Source: Holacanthus passer (Eukaryota > Chordata > Actinopteri > Pomacanthidae). From it: a stretch of DNA of 64,000 bases. The notes beneath the pieces are model-generated. The model was given only the letters and a program-made list of their open reading frames with translations, did not search any database and was not told where the DNA came from. Location of the stretch: assembly GCA_025331565.1 (NCBI GenBank), contig JAFREQ010000027.1, positions 1,621,501 through 1,685,500 on the forward strand. Reading direction: 5' to 3'. Below are positions 1 through 10,998 of the stretch, piece by piece. The position numbers were made by a program, and so were the translations under genes. The first letter of the stretch is position 1. Every line of letters begins with the position of its first letter.

Positions 1-83
1 ATATGACTCAGGACCGTCTTACTCTGGCCGTCCTGACGCTGCTGCTGGGAGGATGGCTGGCCTTCGCGCTCACGTACCCTGTT
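1..83 (+). CDS. ern2: ern2 exon: transmembrane segment (partial, 5' edge)
   Basis: The frame from position 3 reads a hydrophobic stretch (LTLAVLTLLLGGWLAFAL) of about 18-20 residues, the single ER membrane-spanning helix of IRE1. The exon ends after codon GTT at 83, before GTGAGT. A second GT at 81 would also keep phase 0 but is a weaker donor. The true exon start lies left of the window or cannot be seen. Confidence 0.75.
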
Positions 84-3000
84 GTGAGTGTGTTTCATGT
101 CATCCATGTTGTTAAGATGCATGAAGTTTTTCAGGTTTTATTTTCAAAGATAAGAATGAATGGTGATAAACTGCATGTCTCAGCGTGAGATATATGGAAA
201 CATTCATTCCAAGATACTCTTGAACAGTTACATACCCTTGATCTATGTTTGTCATCCAGTTATTTTGTGACAGAAATGTTCCATTTCCTGGAGCAAGGTT
301 AAGTTAGCAGGTTCTGTCATGTACCAGAATATTTATTAACCCATATGGATCATGTATAAATATTTCGTCTTCGTGGGGAGGCAGTAGTGATAGCATAAGC
401 AAGAGATTAAAGTTGTGGAGATTTTGACCTCTGCCAGTAACAAAATGCTGCAATGCACCAACAAAGACAGGAAGAGGAAAAATGATAGCTGGTAAAAATG
501 GATGTAAATGATGCTTGGTTTAAAAAAAAAAAATGCCTTTGCAAATGTTTTATGGGGGAGGAAAAGCATTCAGTTTTCATCTGTTAGACCTGAAGGATAC
601 ACACAATGCTTTTGTTTTTAAGAAAACTCCACAGGGCACCCTTAAGAGTTTTTCCACTTGAGGAAAAAGTTAGAGCTGTAACTGAAATGCAACCTCCTCT
701 GTGGCTGCATGTTAGTTTGGTTTCAGTTTGGTCTGTTGAGGCTCCTCTCAGTGAAGCACTTGAAGAAGAAAACTCTCTCACACATGCTTTTTCTAACGGA
801 GTTCTCACCAGATATTTGAAACGGCTGAAATGAAATGTTATGTGTTGTTATACATTTGACTTATTAACAGGAATAAGAAAAACAAAACAAAATAAACCCT
901 GAAATTTACCTGTTTTACTTATTAAGTCATCATGGTGGGTTGATAGCAATACATGATAGATGCGTCATATTTCCATCGAAGCTTATCCCCACAGACTCCA
1001 AAAGTTAATTATGACTTGGAGCATCTGCCTGCATACATTTCCATATTAATACATTCAAATTTATTTGTAGAGTGTGATTTATGTGGTTGTGATGTACTAT
1101 CGTTAGACTATGACACTCAGTATGAAGAAATTCCTGTCAGCATAGAAATATTAAAAATTCATGCATTAATCATCTTATCTAACTGAGCACAATATTATAA
1201 TACTCATGAAGTAGTGATTTTAGGGCAACATGCACTTCAAATGCCTTTTTTCTTGTAGGAGTGTTTTCTTTCACAACATTTGAACTGAATGATAGTTGCT
1301 GGTTTTATAATCTTGTACTTTTTCTCAAAGAGCTTCATTTATTCACCCTCTTCAATAGTCTAAATACTGGTCTCTCAAAGTGTGATCTGTATCTGTGTGT
1401 TTCTCCAGCGTGCAGCCCAGCAGCTGAAAGCTCAGAGGCAGCTGGAGGAGGCTTTCGAGTCTCGTCTCCAGCGCATGCAGACCAACATACAGACAAACGT
1501 GCAGTCAGACACAGCCCTTTCTACTGACACAAACCTCTCCAGTGGTGAGTAACTTATTAAACAAGTTCTCTATTATGCTGTATCTATTCCCTGTATTTAA
1601 TGACCTCGAGGTGCAGTTCAATGATTAAGCATCTCTTTTTGCAGTGCTCTTGAGAAATGAAAGATTAATACAGTAAAATGCATGAAGTAGTGTTGAAGCA
1701 GCATTTTTCCCAAAGCCTTGAAAACTTTCATCTATTATTCATCCCTTGATTAAACTGGGTACAGAACAACTTACTTACTTACTTGCAAGAGACTCATCCA
1801 TACTCTATACCTTCACTTCTCTACATCCAGACTCTCAACCAGCATCTGCTCATCCTCCACCCAGTCCTCACACTCACAGCAGCAGCACCTCAGAGGTTGA
1901 CATTAATGGCACCAGAGGGCTCAAACCCACAGCAGGTAACACACCAAACTCTGTGTGTGTTTACACATATTGTTTCCACCATTAAGATGAGATTGATTTC
2001 TCTCTGCTTCTTCCTTCTTGCCTCTCTCAGAAGGAAACAGTGAGGAGGTGCAAGTGGGTAAAATCTCCTTCACTCCATCTGAGGTGCTTGGACACGGCAC
2101 AGCGGGAACCTTTGTCTTCAGGTAGAGTATACGTATTTAACACAGTGCTGTTTCAACAGTCAATGGTATTGGCATTGATCAAAGGTCTGTGTTAGTGGAT
2201 TTGCATATTTTAGATCATTAAGTGCAAAACAGTGTTTTTTTTTTAACATTCCTATACACTGTTAACCATTTTCAGGCACATCAAGTTAGACTTTTATTTA
2301 TTACCACATTCATTCGGTTATTTGTTGTCTTTGAAAAGCTGCTGATGGATGACAGCTGAGTGTCAAATCGTTGATGTCGGAAACCGTTTTCTAAACCGTT
2401 TCAGCTTAAATCTGCCTACTTCCTCAAAGAAAATAGCCACATTTCCACCACAGGAACTTTCCCCTGGGACTAGGAACTTTTGGAGGACCTCTGTGTGTTT
2501 CTACTGCTGGGACCAGGGTTTAAATAAATTTCCAAGGACATTATTTTGCCCACCAAAAAGTCCCTTCTACAGGAACTTTGGGGATGGGGCTTGCAGCACT
2601 GGACATTTCTGATTGAGTACTTGCAGCATTTTTTTTCAGCCACCATTTTAACAAAAGTGCAGCCATATCTCAGTTTGTGTTTTGTTCATTGTACTTCATC
2701 AGTCAGCTGTCGCTCTTTTACACATCAGCTTTTACACATCAGCTGACGCAGCTAAATGGTTTAATACTGTGCACGATATGTTAGGTCGCTCTGTTTTTGT
2801 GACTTCAGGGGTAAATTTGATGGACGCCATGTGGCGGTGAAGCGAATTCTGCCAGAGTGTTTTGAGGTAGCAGAACGTGAGGTGCAGCTCCTCCGAGCAT
2901 CTGACACACACCCGAATGTCATCCGATATTTCTGCACAGAGAGAGACCGCCTCTTCACTTACATCGCCATCGAGCTGTGTGCTGCAACCCTGCAGCAGGT

Positions 3001-4938
3001 CAGTACTGTGGGGCCTTGTTGGCTGACTTTCTGTTATTGTTGTTCAGCAGTTTGAATGATAATTAAAATTACACCCTTTAAATAACAACAACATGTTTTT
3101 TGTGTCTGTATTCTCTCCAGTATGTGGAAGATCCAGCTTGCTTTCCTGGCCTGAATCCTATAAGTCTGCTGGAACAGACCATGTGTGGCCTCTCACACCT
3201 CCACTCGCTCAATATAGGTCTGAGATACACACACAGCACTAGATATATACAGTACATGTACACATACACAGAAATAATGTTTCTAAATTTGTTCCCCCAG
3301 AAACAGATGGCATTACAGATTCAGTACAACTAAAAAATCCTTCTCCTCCTTTCTCTCCAACCACCCATCTTTCCTAAAAAAATATCTTCTACACTCTTCT
3401 TTTAGTCCATCGTGACCTGAAGCCCAGAAACATCCTCCTCTCTGCTCCCAGTGCCCTGGGTAAGGTGCGAGCTCTCATCTCTGACTTTGGACTCTGTAAG
3501 AAGATCCCAGATGGTCGGAGCAGCTTCTCTTTGCGGTCGGGAATACCAGGAACTGAAGGGTGGATAGCTCCTGAAGTTCTTCGGGATACTCCTGGCAACA
3601 AACCAGTATGCTGCACACGCATATTACATACAGCACAACTGACATTTATTCGACTTCTTTCTGTTAAAATAGCTACAGTGAGAAAAGAATAATGCTAGTC
3701 ATACATGATAAATACCAAACTATGCATGTCTGTATTTTTTTGCTCCTCTAATCCAGTGTTCCTCCTCTCCTCTCCACAGACTGCAGCAGTGGACGTGTTC
3801 TCAGCAGGCTGTGTGTTCTACTTCGTGGTCAGCAGGGGGCAGCACCCTTTTGGTGATACATTGAGACGACAGGTCAACATCCTGTCAGGAGAATATTCAC
3901 TCTCGCATTTTATGGAGAATACTCACGGTGAGAGTGGTCTTACTCTATCACTTTTTGTTGCTTTAATAATCGCAATTTCTTTGTGGTTTACATGCAAGTT
4001 TCAGCTGTAATTGCAAAAACAATCAAAAATGTTGCAAACTGTATTTTGGACAGCAATAAACACAAAAATATGCTGATGTCACAAACAGTAATACAACTGA
4101 AAACTATTTCTCCCTCAACTCAGATGACGTCATAGCACAGGATCTGATTGAGCAAATGATCAGCACTGAGGCCGAGTCCCGCCCCTCCACCTCCTGTGTG
4201 CTCAAACATCCATTCTTCTGGAGCCCCGAGAAGCAGCTGCTCTTTTTCCAGGTGTGTTAAATCAATTCTCTGGGGTCATTTGATCATAGAGACACAAAGG
4301 AACAGGTGTCTCTCTTGTGATACCACAGGTCTCATTTCAATTTTCATTTGTTCGTGTGTGTGTACGTAGGACGTGAGCGATCGCATAGAGAAGGAACCGG
4401 CCGACAGTCCGATTGTGGTCAGACTGGAAACTGCAGGAAGAGCAGTGGTTCGAACCAACTGGAGGATGCATATTTCTGTGCCACTACAGACAGGTACACA
4501 CGCACATAGTGTCGCATAACTGCACTGTTTATAATGACAAAGCCATCTCTAGTCTCTGATCCATTTCTTCTCGTGTACATTTCAGACTTGAGGAGGTTCA
4601 GGACATATAAAGGAAACTCAGTCAGAGATCTGCTGAGAGCCATGAGGAATAAGGTCAGTGTGCACACTCAAGTATACACTTATATCTTTATACAACCAGA
4701 CTTTGACATATGAGTATGTTTTTGACATTTTGCATGTAAACATTGAATGTTACAGAAGCATCACTACCACGAGTTGCCCCCGGAGGTGCAGGAGACTCTC
4801 GGGGAGCTGCCTGAAGGTTTCGTCAGCTACTTCACCTCAAGGTTTCCGCGGTTGCTGATGCACACACACGCTGCTCTGCACATCTGCAGCCATGAGAGAC
4901 TGTTTCACCCCTATTACCTGCCCCCCAATGCCAAATAG
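1..4938 (+). CDS. ern2: IRE1-type ER stress sensor kinase/RNase, probably ern2 (IRE1beta), 3' part of gene
   Basis: Twelve coding exons, 5' truncated by the window edge: 1-83, 1409-1544, 1894-1935, 2031-2121, 2809-2998, 3121-3217, 3406-3605, 3780-3927, 4124-4251, 4370-4493, 4586-4653, 4756-4938. They join in frame to 495 residues plus TAG. Order: transmembrane helix (fragment residues ~6-27), Gln-rich juxtamembrane linker, kinase (glycine loop GHGTAG ~107-112, VAVK lysine 128, HRD 214-216, DFG 239-241, activation-loop Ser252/254/257), then RNase domain (Tyr420, Arg433, Asn434, Lys435, His438). IRE1 is an ER membrane protein; ER stress makes it oligomerise, autophosphorylate and cut RNA, classically xbp1. 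All catalytic residues I can place are present. Stretches such as GTFVFRG, SFSLRSGIPGTEGW and HPFGDTL, and the short C-terminus LPPNAK, fit IRE1beta better than IRE1alpha. The IRE1 call is near certain; the paralogue is about 80% likely. The lumenal sensor is outside the window. Confidence 0.93.
84..1408 (+). other. ern2 intron (TM exon to linker exon)
   Basis: 1.3 kb of AT-rich sequence between GTGAGT and TTCTCCAG. The stretch around 626-780 shares wording (CTCCACAGGGC) with 25,290-25,350 in a gna12 intron and may be a diverged repeat. No coding signal was seen. Confidence 0.6.
1409..1544 (+). CDS. ern2: ern2 exon: juxtamembrane Gln-rich linker
   Basis: The acceptor is TTCTCCAG and the donor G|GTGAGT (phase 0 in, phase 1 out). 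The exon encodes RAAQQLKAQRQLEEAFESRL and more, a charged, glutamine-rich stretch likely to form a helix or coiled coil just inside the membrane. It matches the Gln-rich cytosolic linker position of IRE1. Confidence 0.85.
1894..1935 (+). CDS. ern2: ern2 exon: 42-nt linker microexon
   Basis: It encodes EVDINGTRGLKPTA plus one base. The incoming exon leaves one base, and among the AGs nearby only the one at 1892-1893 gives the frame that ends at GCAG|GTAACA and matches the next exon. Its length is divisible by three, so skipping it would keep the frame. It lies in the linker between membrane helix and kinase, which is poorly conserved in IRE1. Confidence 0.7.
2031..2121 (+). CDS. ern2: ern2 exon: start of kinase domain
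   Basis: Acceptor CTCTCTCAG, donor AG|GTAGAG, phase 1 in and 2 out. It encodes GKISFTPSEVLGHGTAGTFV, the IRE1 signature leading into the glycine-rich ATP loop. The following F-R (GTFVFRG across the junction) resembles IRE1beta; IRE1alpha has GTIVYRG here. Confidence 0.93.
2122..2808 (+). other. ern2 intron with probable repeat insertion
   Basis: A 687-bp intron. Positions ~2436-2660 contain repeated GGAACTTT words and look like a diverged interspersed repeat of the kind common in fish introns. I could not assign a family. No exon was seen. Confidence 0.45.
2809..2998 (+). CDS. ern2: ern2 exon: kinase N-lobe
   Basis: Acceptor GACTTCAG, donor CAG|GTCAGT. It encodes GKFDGRHVAVKRILPECF with the ATP-binding lysine in VAVK, followed by REVQLLRASDTHPNVIRYFC and the hinge region IAIELCAATLQQ, all close to vertebrate IRE1. 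Confidence 0.95.
3121..3217 (+). CDS. ern2: ern2 exon: kinase C-lobe start
   Basis: Acceptor TTCTCTCCAG. It encodes YVEDPACFPGLNPISLLEQT and GLSHLHSLNI. The donor is AG|GTCTGA, with an unusual C at +3, but it is required because the next exon supplies TC to complete the valine of VHRD. Confidence 0.9.
3406..3605 (+). CDS. ern2: ern2 exon: catalytic loop, DFG and activation loop
   Basis: Acceptor CTTCTTTTAG, donor CCA|GTATGC. It encodes VHRDLKPRNILL (catalytic Asp), LISDFGLCKK (metal-binding Asp) and GRSSFSLRSGIPGTEGWIAP. The three serines correspond to the autophosphorylation sites Ser724, Ser726 and Ser729 of human IRE1alpha. Confidence 0.96.
3780..3927 (+). CDS. ern2: ern2 exon: kinase C-lobe
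   Basis: Acceptor CTCTCCACAG, donor CG|GTGAGA. It encodes TAAVDVFSAGCVFYFVVSRG and QHPFGDTLRRQVNILSGEYS, the helix F-G region of the kinase. Confidence 0.95.
4124..4251 (+). CDS. ern2: ern2 exon: end of kinase domain
   Basis: Acceptor CAACTCAG, donor CAG|GTGTGT. It encodes DDVIAQDLIEQMISTEAESR, then PSTSCVLKHPFFWSPEKQLL. LKHPFFW is the conserved end of the IRE1 kinase lobe. Confidence 0.95.
4370..4493 (+). CDS. ern2: ern2 exon: kinase-RNase junction
   Basis: Acceptor GTACGTAG, donor AG|GTACAC. It encodes DVSDRIEKEPADSPIVVRLE and WRMHISVPLQT, the start of the KEN (RNase L-like) nuclease domain. Confidence 0.94.
4586..4653 (+). CDS. ern2: ern2 exon: RNase active-site helix
   Basis: Acceptor ACATTTCAG, donor AAG|GTCAGT. 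It encodes DLRRFRTYKGNSVRDLLRAM followed by RNK. The Tyr, Arg and Asn match human IRE1alpha Tyr892, Arg905 and Asn906, which are needed for RNA cleavage. Confidence 0.95.
4756..4938 (+). CDS. ern2: ern2 terminal exon: RNase domain C-terminus
   Basis: Acceptor TGTTACAG. It encodes KHHYHELPPEVQETLGELPE (with the catalytic His of KKHHY), then YFTSRFPRLLMHTH and SHERLFHPYYLPPNAK, and stops at TAG 4936-4938. The tail after PYY is only six residues, without the longer Pro-rich end of IRE1alpha. Confidence 0.95.
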   Translation, partial: KHHYHELPPEVQETLGELPEGFVSYFTSRFPRLLMHTHAALHICSHERLFHPYYLPPNAK

Positions 4939-5669
4939 CATTTGCATGACTCTGCACTCTCTTCTCTGTACACAGATGTACACATACATGCAGCCCCATT
5001 ATTGCTTTTGTAAAGCCCATATTGTTTTTTGGGGAAGAGACAGTGCTGTGAAAACATTTTTATATGCCTTGAGTTTTATAGATTCATTTCATTTTTCTGC
5101 AGCTATTCGTCAAGAAACTATTTTAAAGAAATTAAATTAGAACTCAGAGTGCATGCCTCCACAAAGGCTGCTGCATTTGTTATTTTAATAAGAGAAAATG
5201 TTTTTAAACCATATCTTAATGCGTAGCTCCATCAGAATATGCATAATGAAGAGTGCAATAGTTCAGTGATGTGTCTCCCCTAAACAAATGAATGGAAAAT
5301 TAATTTTATAAAGTTCATCAAAATGTTGAAGACAATAGGTGATTATTTTTTTTTACTGTGGTGCCAGATTTTGTTTTGGGGAAACACACACATTGCAGTT
5401 CTTGAATGAGGAGATCTGAAGATCATAGTTGGAGGAAGAGCTTTTTAATAAGGTGCAGCAACATAAGCTGTAACATTGTGCTCCTCCTTCCAGATCCTGC
5501 CTCAGTTGTCCTGTCTGTTGAAGCACTGGTTTGAGTTATGTGTTGGCTCATGTGTGGAGATTCCTTCATCCTTATTCTACATTGTGTTTGAGGCAGACCA
5601 ACCAATTAAAACTCTATGTAGGAGAAATACACCTGTTTTCGCACAAGTGTCATAGTTTATAGGAATAAA
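4939..5669 (+). other. Putative ern2 3' UTR with poly(A) signal candidates
   Basis: AT-rich sequence follows the TAG. ATTAAA at 5131-5136 and AATAAA at 5664-5669 are candidate polyadenylation signals. The extent of the UTR is inferred, not shown. Confidence 0.4.
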
Positions 5670-8600
5670 GCAAAAGATGTTTCATAAAGGACAGAAACCA
5701 TGGCCCATTCCACCAGATTTCATTAAAATATGTTTACAATTTTAAGATATCCTGTTAACAGACAAACAGCAAACCTCACTGACCGAAAGAATTATTTTGA
5801 AGGGATTTTTTGAATTATTTTGTGAAGATTTTTGCCTTTAGCTGGATCATTAATAATGGAGACAGACAGCAAGGGGAGAGAGAGAGGGGGTTCTGACATG
5901 CAACATTGGTCTCCAACCTGAGGCACAAAGTTTGCCTGAAACCTATGTGATATATAATATTACCTTTAAAATGTTACAGGAACTTATTTTATGAAGATAT
6001 ACATTTGAAATAAATGTAATTTGGACTTTCAGCCGTTACAACCTTATAACAAATGTACAGTAAATGAAACCATGTTTATTCTGATTAGGTTCACGTGAGC
6101 ATATTGTGAATGGTGATGTTTACATAGTAACAGCTCTGGAGTCCAGATTAAATGGCCACAAATGATATGTGAGCGGCACAAACTTTGTTATAATAAAGCA
6201 CAGTGTCAAAAGGCTGAATGTCATAAAAGAAATCTCCGTTATCCATTGAATGGGTTAGTTAAACAGTTTCCTTCACACTGTCCCTGTTGCTGCTGTGCTT
6301 CTCTGTAGAAAGCGCTAAAGACTCCACGATAATTACTTTCCTATTTGTTTCTTATGTATTTGATGTGCGTGTATGTGTGTGTATTGCTGAATGTAGCTCC
6401 ACTGACTGAAGAGTATTTGTCACTAAAGACAGTATGTGGAGCATTATAGTCAAATATCACTGGAGCTTTTTATCTGTGGGCAATGTGGAAATCTGATTTA
6501 TCACCAGTGTGTGCAGGTAATGATACAACAATGACAACTACAGTACTCTCTTTTTTTAAACTGATATACACTTTTTATTTCCTTATTTTTAACATAAACA
6601 CAGTTTTTCACTACTCCTGAATGTTGGCATTGCTTTGAGCTTTTAAAGCATGAATTCAAAGCAAAATGTCACTTACTTCTCTCAAAGCCATGTGAGATCT
6701 CTCCTGGATGGAGCTTTGTTCATTGGTCTGCAGTAGAATGAATGATGAAGAATCTAACTTTTGTACTTTTGTTTGAATGAGTGAATTAAATTGATGCTTT
6801 GGGTGTGCCAAAGAATGACGGAAATCAAGTCTTGGCGTCAGTCTGTGACTTTTTGTTGACTCCATTTAGTCATGAATATGTAATATTATAGGGAAAGATT
6901 TAAAATCCAATGCAAAAATGACTTTGTATGAAAACTGCTACTGTAGAAGATACAAAACAAAATGAATGACAGCATCTCAGAAATAAAGAATCATTTGAAT
7001 TTTTGCACATCTAAGTGACTGTTTAAATTTTTCAATATATAAATTAAATATTTATTACTTAAAATTGCTGTAAAAGCATCATAAAACACTTTTTCAAAAT
7101 GCAACATTTAAACTTGATGTTGGGAGATAACAGCTGAATGTTAGATGACAAATACTCTAAATATTGTCTTAAACAGTTTAAGTCTGCATTGTTCACTTTC
7201 ACTTTGTCTCTCATTAGATAAAATGTCTGCATTTTGTTTCCCTCACAAAAACCTCCATCAACACTGAACAACAACAAATATGTGACTTCAAATATGAGGT
7301 CTTGGATCCATTCATTAAATCATCAGTTCAACATTTTCAGACCATTTACAGCCACAAGGATTCACCTCGAAGGATAACGTCTCTGTCCTCCTCAGTTTGC
7401 TGAGAGAAAAGTGAATAAAATACTTCACCTGGAGCGGAACAGTCACGTCTTTGGCCTTGTTACAGTAGAGCTGCTACAGGCTTGACTAGATTTCATGACT
7501 TATTTTACAGCACTCATTGGTAACAATTAAGAGATAAAAATGAGATAAATTGAGAATAAAATTGTAGAGATATTTAGTATCATGTCACCTCTTCAAGCAG
7601 TGAGAGTAATTGAAGCTGGTTATTTTCATTTCTTAAACCAAGTGGAGAGGAAACGCTCACGCTGTTCATGTTGAGAGACTGAAGAACGGTGTTTGCGTGT
7701 GATTAACAGAGTAAAATGTTGTGAGTCGTTAATTTCACCACATAAGACTTGACATTTGAAATCTGATCTTTCCACATCATAAAACAACGGCTTTGACACA
7801 AGTCTGCAGGTTTAAGAAGATATAGATAAAAACATTTTTGAGTGCCTCTGACAGAACAGTCTGGAAATTTATGAACAACTATCCAGATGTCAGACTGTAA
7901 CAGCAGGTGTCGTCAAAACCCACTAACACATGTTGAACAATAGCAGCTCAGGCTGTTAAGTTTTATCATGAAAGAGTTTGACTTACTCACGATGACACGT
8001 CAGACATTCATCGACGGGAAGCGAGTCTGCATGGGTGTATTCCTCCAGAGATCAAGTCAGTGTTTGAATAAATACAAAACTACAGCAATCTCTAGTAGAT
8101 TGTTTATTTTGTTTAATTTTCTTTATATTTTTATGCTCTCCTCATGTCTCTACTAGTTAACTGTAGATAAAAATGTACTTCCTCTATTTTGCATCACAAC
8201 TGCAAACTGCAAATTTGAAGCGTGATTTCTGGTGATGGTTTCTGTGCCAACAAATGACTTTCCATAGCTAAGAATATAAAAAGCTGAATGCTTGTCAAAG
8301 TCACTAAGCTTCAAGGAGAGTTTACAGTATTTAAAATGCTGCATTACTTCCTTCATACCAGCAGAGAGAGACATCTGCATACATCTGCGTCTTGCTCTTC
8401 TGAACTACCTCTCTTGCAAAGAATGAAAATATGATAGACAAACAGAAGGAAGAACTGAATAATAAATGATTTCCATGTGCTGAATTTTATTGCTGTAAGA
8501 GACATAAAGTTTTAGGATCATGCATGTGTAGTTCTGTTTATCGTCATCCATCCACGTACAAGTGTTTATCTGTTGTACTCATCTCCCCTGATTAACAAAC

Positions 8601-8829
8601 AATCTGCCCTCAAGGCTTGCTCCAAAAGAGGAAATAGGTCCTGCAGAGCAGATAAGATGTCAGACACGACCAAGTTAAATCCACTGTCAGCGTGAACTGA
8701 AACAGCAGCGGTTTAATGACACGACGGCCCGCGGTCCAGTGGTGTGTCACGGCCAGATCATCAGCTAATGAACCACTAGCTGTTTATCTTTCACTGTATG
8801 ATTCAATCATTTGGTGGGCTCCCTGTGTG

Positions 8830-8839
8830 AGTGTGTGTG

Positions 8840-8885
<46 letters not shown>
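8830..8885. repeat. (GT)n microsatellite
   Basis: A nearly perfect GT array of about 56 bases with one GC interruption near 8846. Confidence 0.95.
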
Positions 8886-8888
<3 letters not shown>

Positions 8889-10195
8889 GAGTGCTTGGCT
8901 CATTATTAAATATCAGAGTTCAGCTGTAGGTCCAATCAAAACAGCCTTATGGGAAACATCAGCTTAACCAGAATCATGAGACCAAATTCACTCACACACA
9001 TGCAGCCGTGTAGACACTTTCACATCCTTGTTCACACACACACGCACACACAGCTAGACAGATAAGCACGCGTGATGCACTCAGGTCTGTCTGCAGCAGA
9101 CTAGTAAACAGACTTTTCACTGTTGTTTCTTTTGCTCTCTAACTTCTACTAGTTCTCTAATATAACATCAGCAAATTATAACCTACTTTACTCAAACCTG
9201 CTCAGACTGGTATTACAGTGAGGTGTTGCTTGGTTGGTAGATCATTGCCAGATGGTTGTTAATGTGGAATAAGGCAGTTTCCATCTGTCTGCAAACGTGT
9301 TACTGGTATATTTTGAATTTGGGTGAGTTGCTGATGTGTCACTAAGTTGTTGTTAGGTGTTTGCATGTTGTTCTTTGAAGCTGGTGGGACGTATCAGGTT
9401 ATTGACATGCTGTTTGTGGTGGGTTGTTGTGTATCTTCAGATTTTTGCAGGGAGATTGCTTGACTCTTTTTGTGGCACTTCCTTGTGTGGTAAACGCTCA
9501 GTATGTAACTTCTGCCACTAGGGGTCTCTCAACCAAAACAATAACCAAAAACAGTTTGAAGTCGCTTGGGATGATGGGAGTTGATATGACGCCATCGATA
9601 GGCAACTAAATGAAATGTGCCCGATTTCTCTGGGTTTGAACATTGTTGGAAACATTGGGGATGTAAGTACACAACTTGGCAAAATATATAACATAGGTCT
9701 AATTGTTTTTAAATATTTTAATGTGCAACTCTTATACATTTAATAAGATGTTGCTTCAATATTTAGGGTTAATGTGTTCTGATTGGCTTGCAGGATTTTA
9801 GTAGGTGGTTACTCATGGGGCTACAATGGGCCGTACCAAGGCCTCCCTGTGCTTCATTGGTTGCAGCTTTAAAGTCCTGTTGTTAGATTTTTACATTTTG
9901 AGTGAAAGGTGACAGGTGTGTATGATCATTGGCTTTAAGGAAAACACAATGATTTAGTTTAAAATGAATACACACTTATGAAAACATAATTATGAACACT
10001 CCATTTCTGCCCATAGATCCTTCACACTGGACCTTTAACCTTTTGATATTTAATTTGTGCACAAGTCAATAGTGACACAGTGTTTTTGTTTTGTCTTGTT
10101 TATATAAAATTGAGGGTTTGGTGGCACTTTAATCTTTTCAGATGCACGACTCATCTCATAGCTTTGAAACAGCTGTGCCAATAACAAAGGTACAT

Positions 10196-10198
<3 letters not shown>

Positions 10199-10236
<38 letters not shown>
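10199..10236. repeat. (AG)n microsatellite
   Basis: A perfect AG array of about 37 bases. Confidence 0.95.
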
Positions 10237-10238
<2 letters not shown>

Positions 10239-10733
10239 CCTGAGAAGCTCTTTTAAGTGGGATTCTTTTCAGGGAGATTAGGAACAGCACAGTGCAAGGT
10301 ACAAAACCACAAAGTGCTGCTAGACGCAGGTGATATGTCTTTGTTAGGTCAATTCATGTTTGAGGAGATACTGATTAATTGGTTGCCAAGCTGTCTGTGT
10401 GCAACACCGCAGTTTTAAATCCAATGATCCACACACGCGGACACAACATGTGCAGGTCATGACTCAGTAGCAATGTTAAATTTGTACAATTAAAGTCAAA
10501 AAATCCATTTATGGTGTTGCAAGTTTGTTTCCTTAGGGATTAATAAAGTTGATTTTAGTTAAAAGAGGTTGGAGTGACGTGTTACTATAAGGCTGTATAG
10601 TATGTAAAAAACGTCAGGAACATAATAGTTTGATCAAAATCTCTGTGCGTCAGACAAGTACACTGAGTTAAACGACCCTGCACTGATATTGTGGTAATGA
10701 TCATAACACATAGTTAAACTCAATTTAGCGCAG

Positions 10734-10734
<1 letters not shown>

Positions 10735-10767
<33 letters not shown>
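10735..10767. repeat. (CA)n microsatellite
   Basis: A perfect AC array of about 33 bases. Confidence 0.95.
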
Positions 10768-10770
<3 letters not shown>

Positions 10771-10958
10771 TATGAAGGCCATACATAACACACACAGTGC
10801 GGAGCAACTTGAGGACAAAATGTCCTGCGTCTCTCTGCCTCTATAAACGAAGGCTTCCTTATGTTTCAGAGACCCCTGGGGATATATTTTTCTGCTCCCT
10901 GCCTTTTCCTCTCATCTCCTTTGTAGGATACTGCGGGAGGCTGGTTTGGGTTTCTCTG

Positions 10959-10960
<2 letters not shown>

Positions 10961-10997
<37 letters not shown>
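10961..10997. repeat. (GT)n microsatellite followed by G-rich tract
   Basis: A perfect GT array of 37 bases, followed within 10 bases by GGGAGGGAGGGGGGGGAGG (11,001-11,019). Confidence 0.95.
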
Positions 10998-10998
<1 letters not shown>

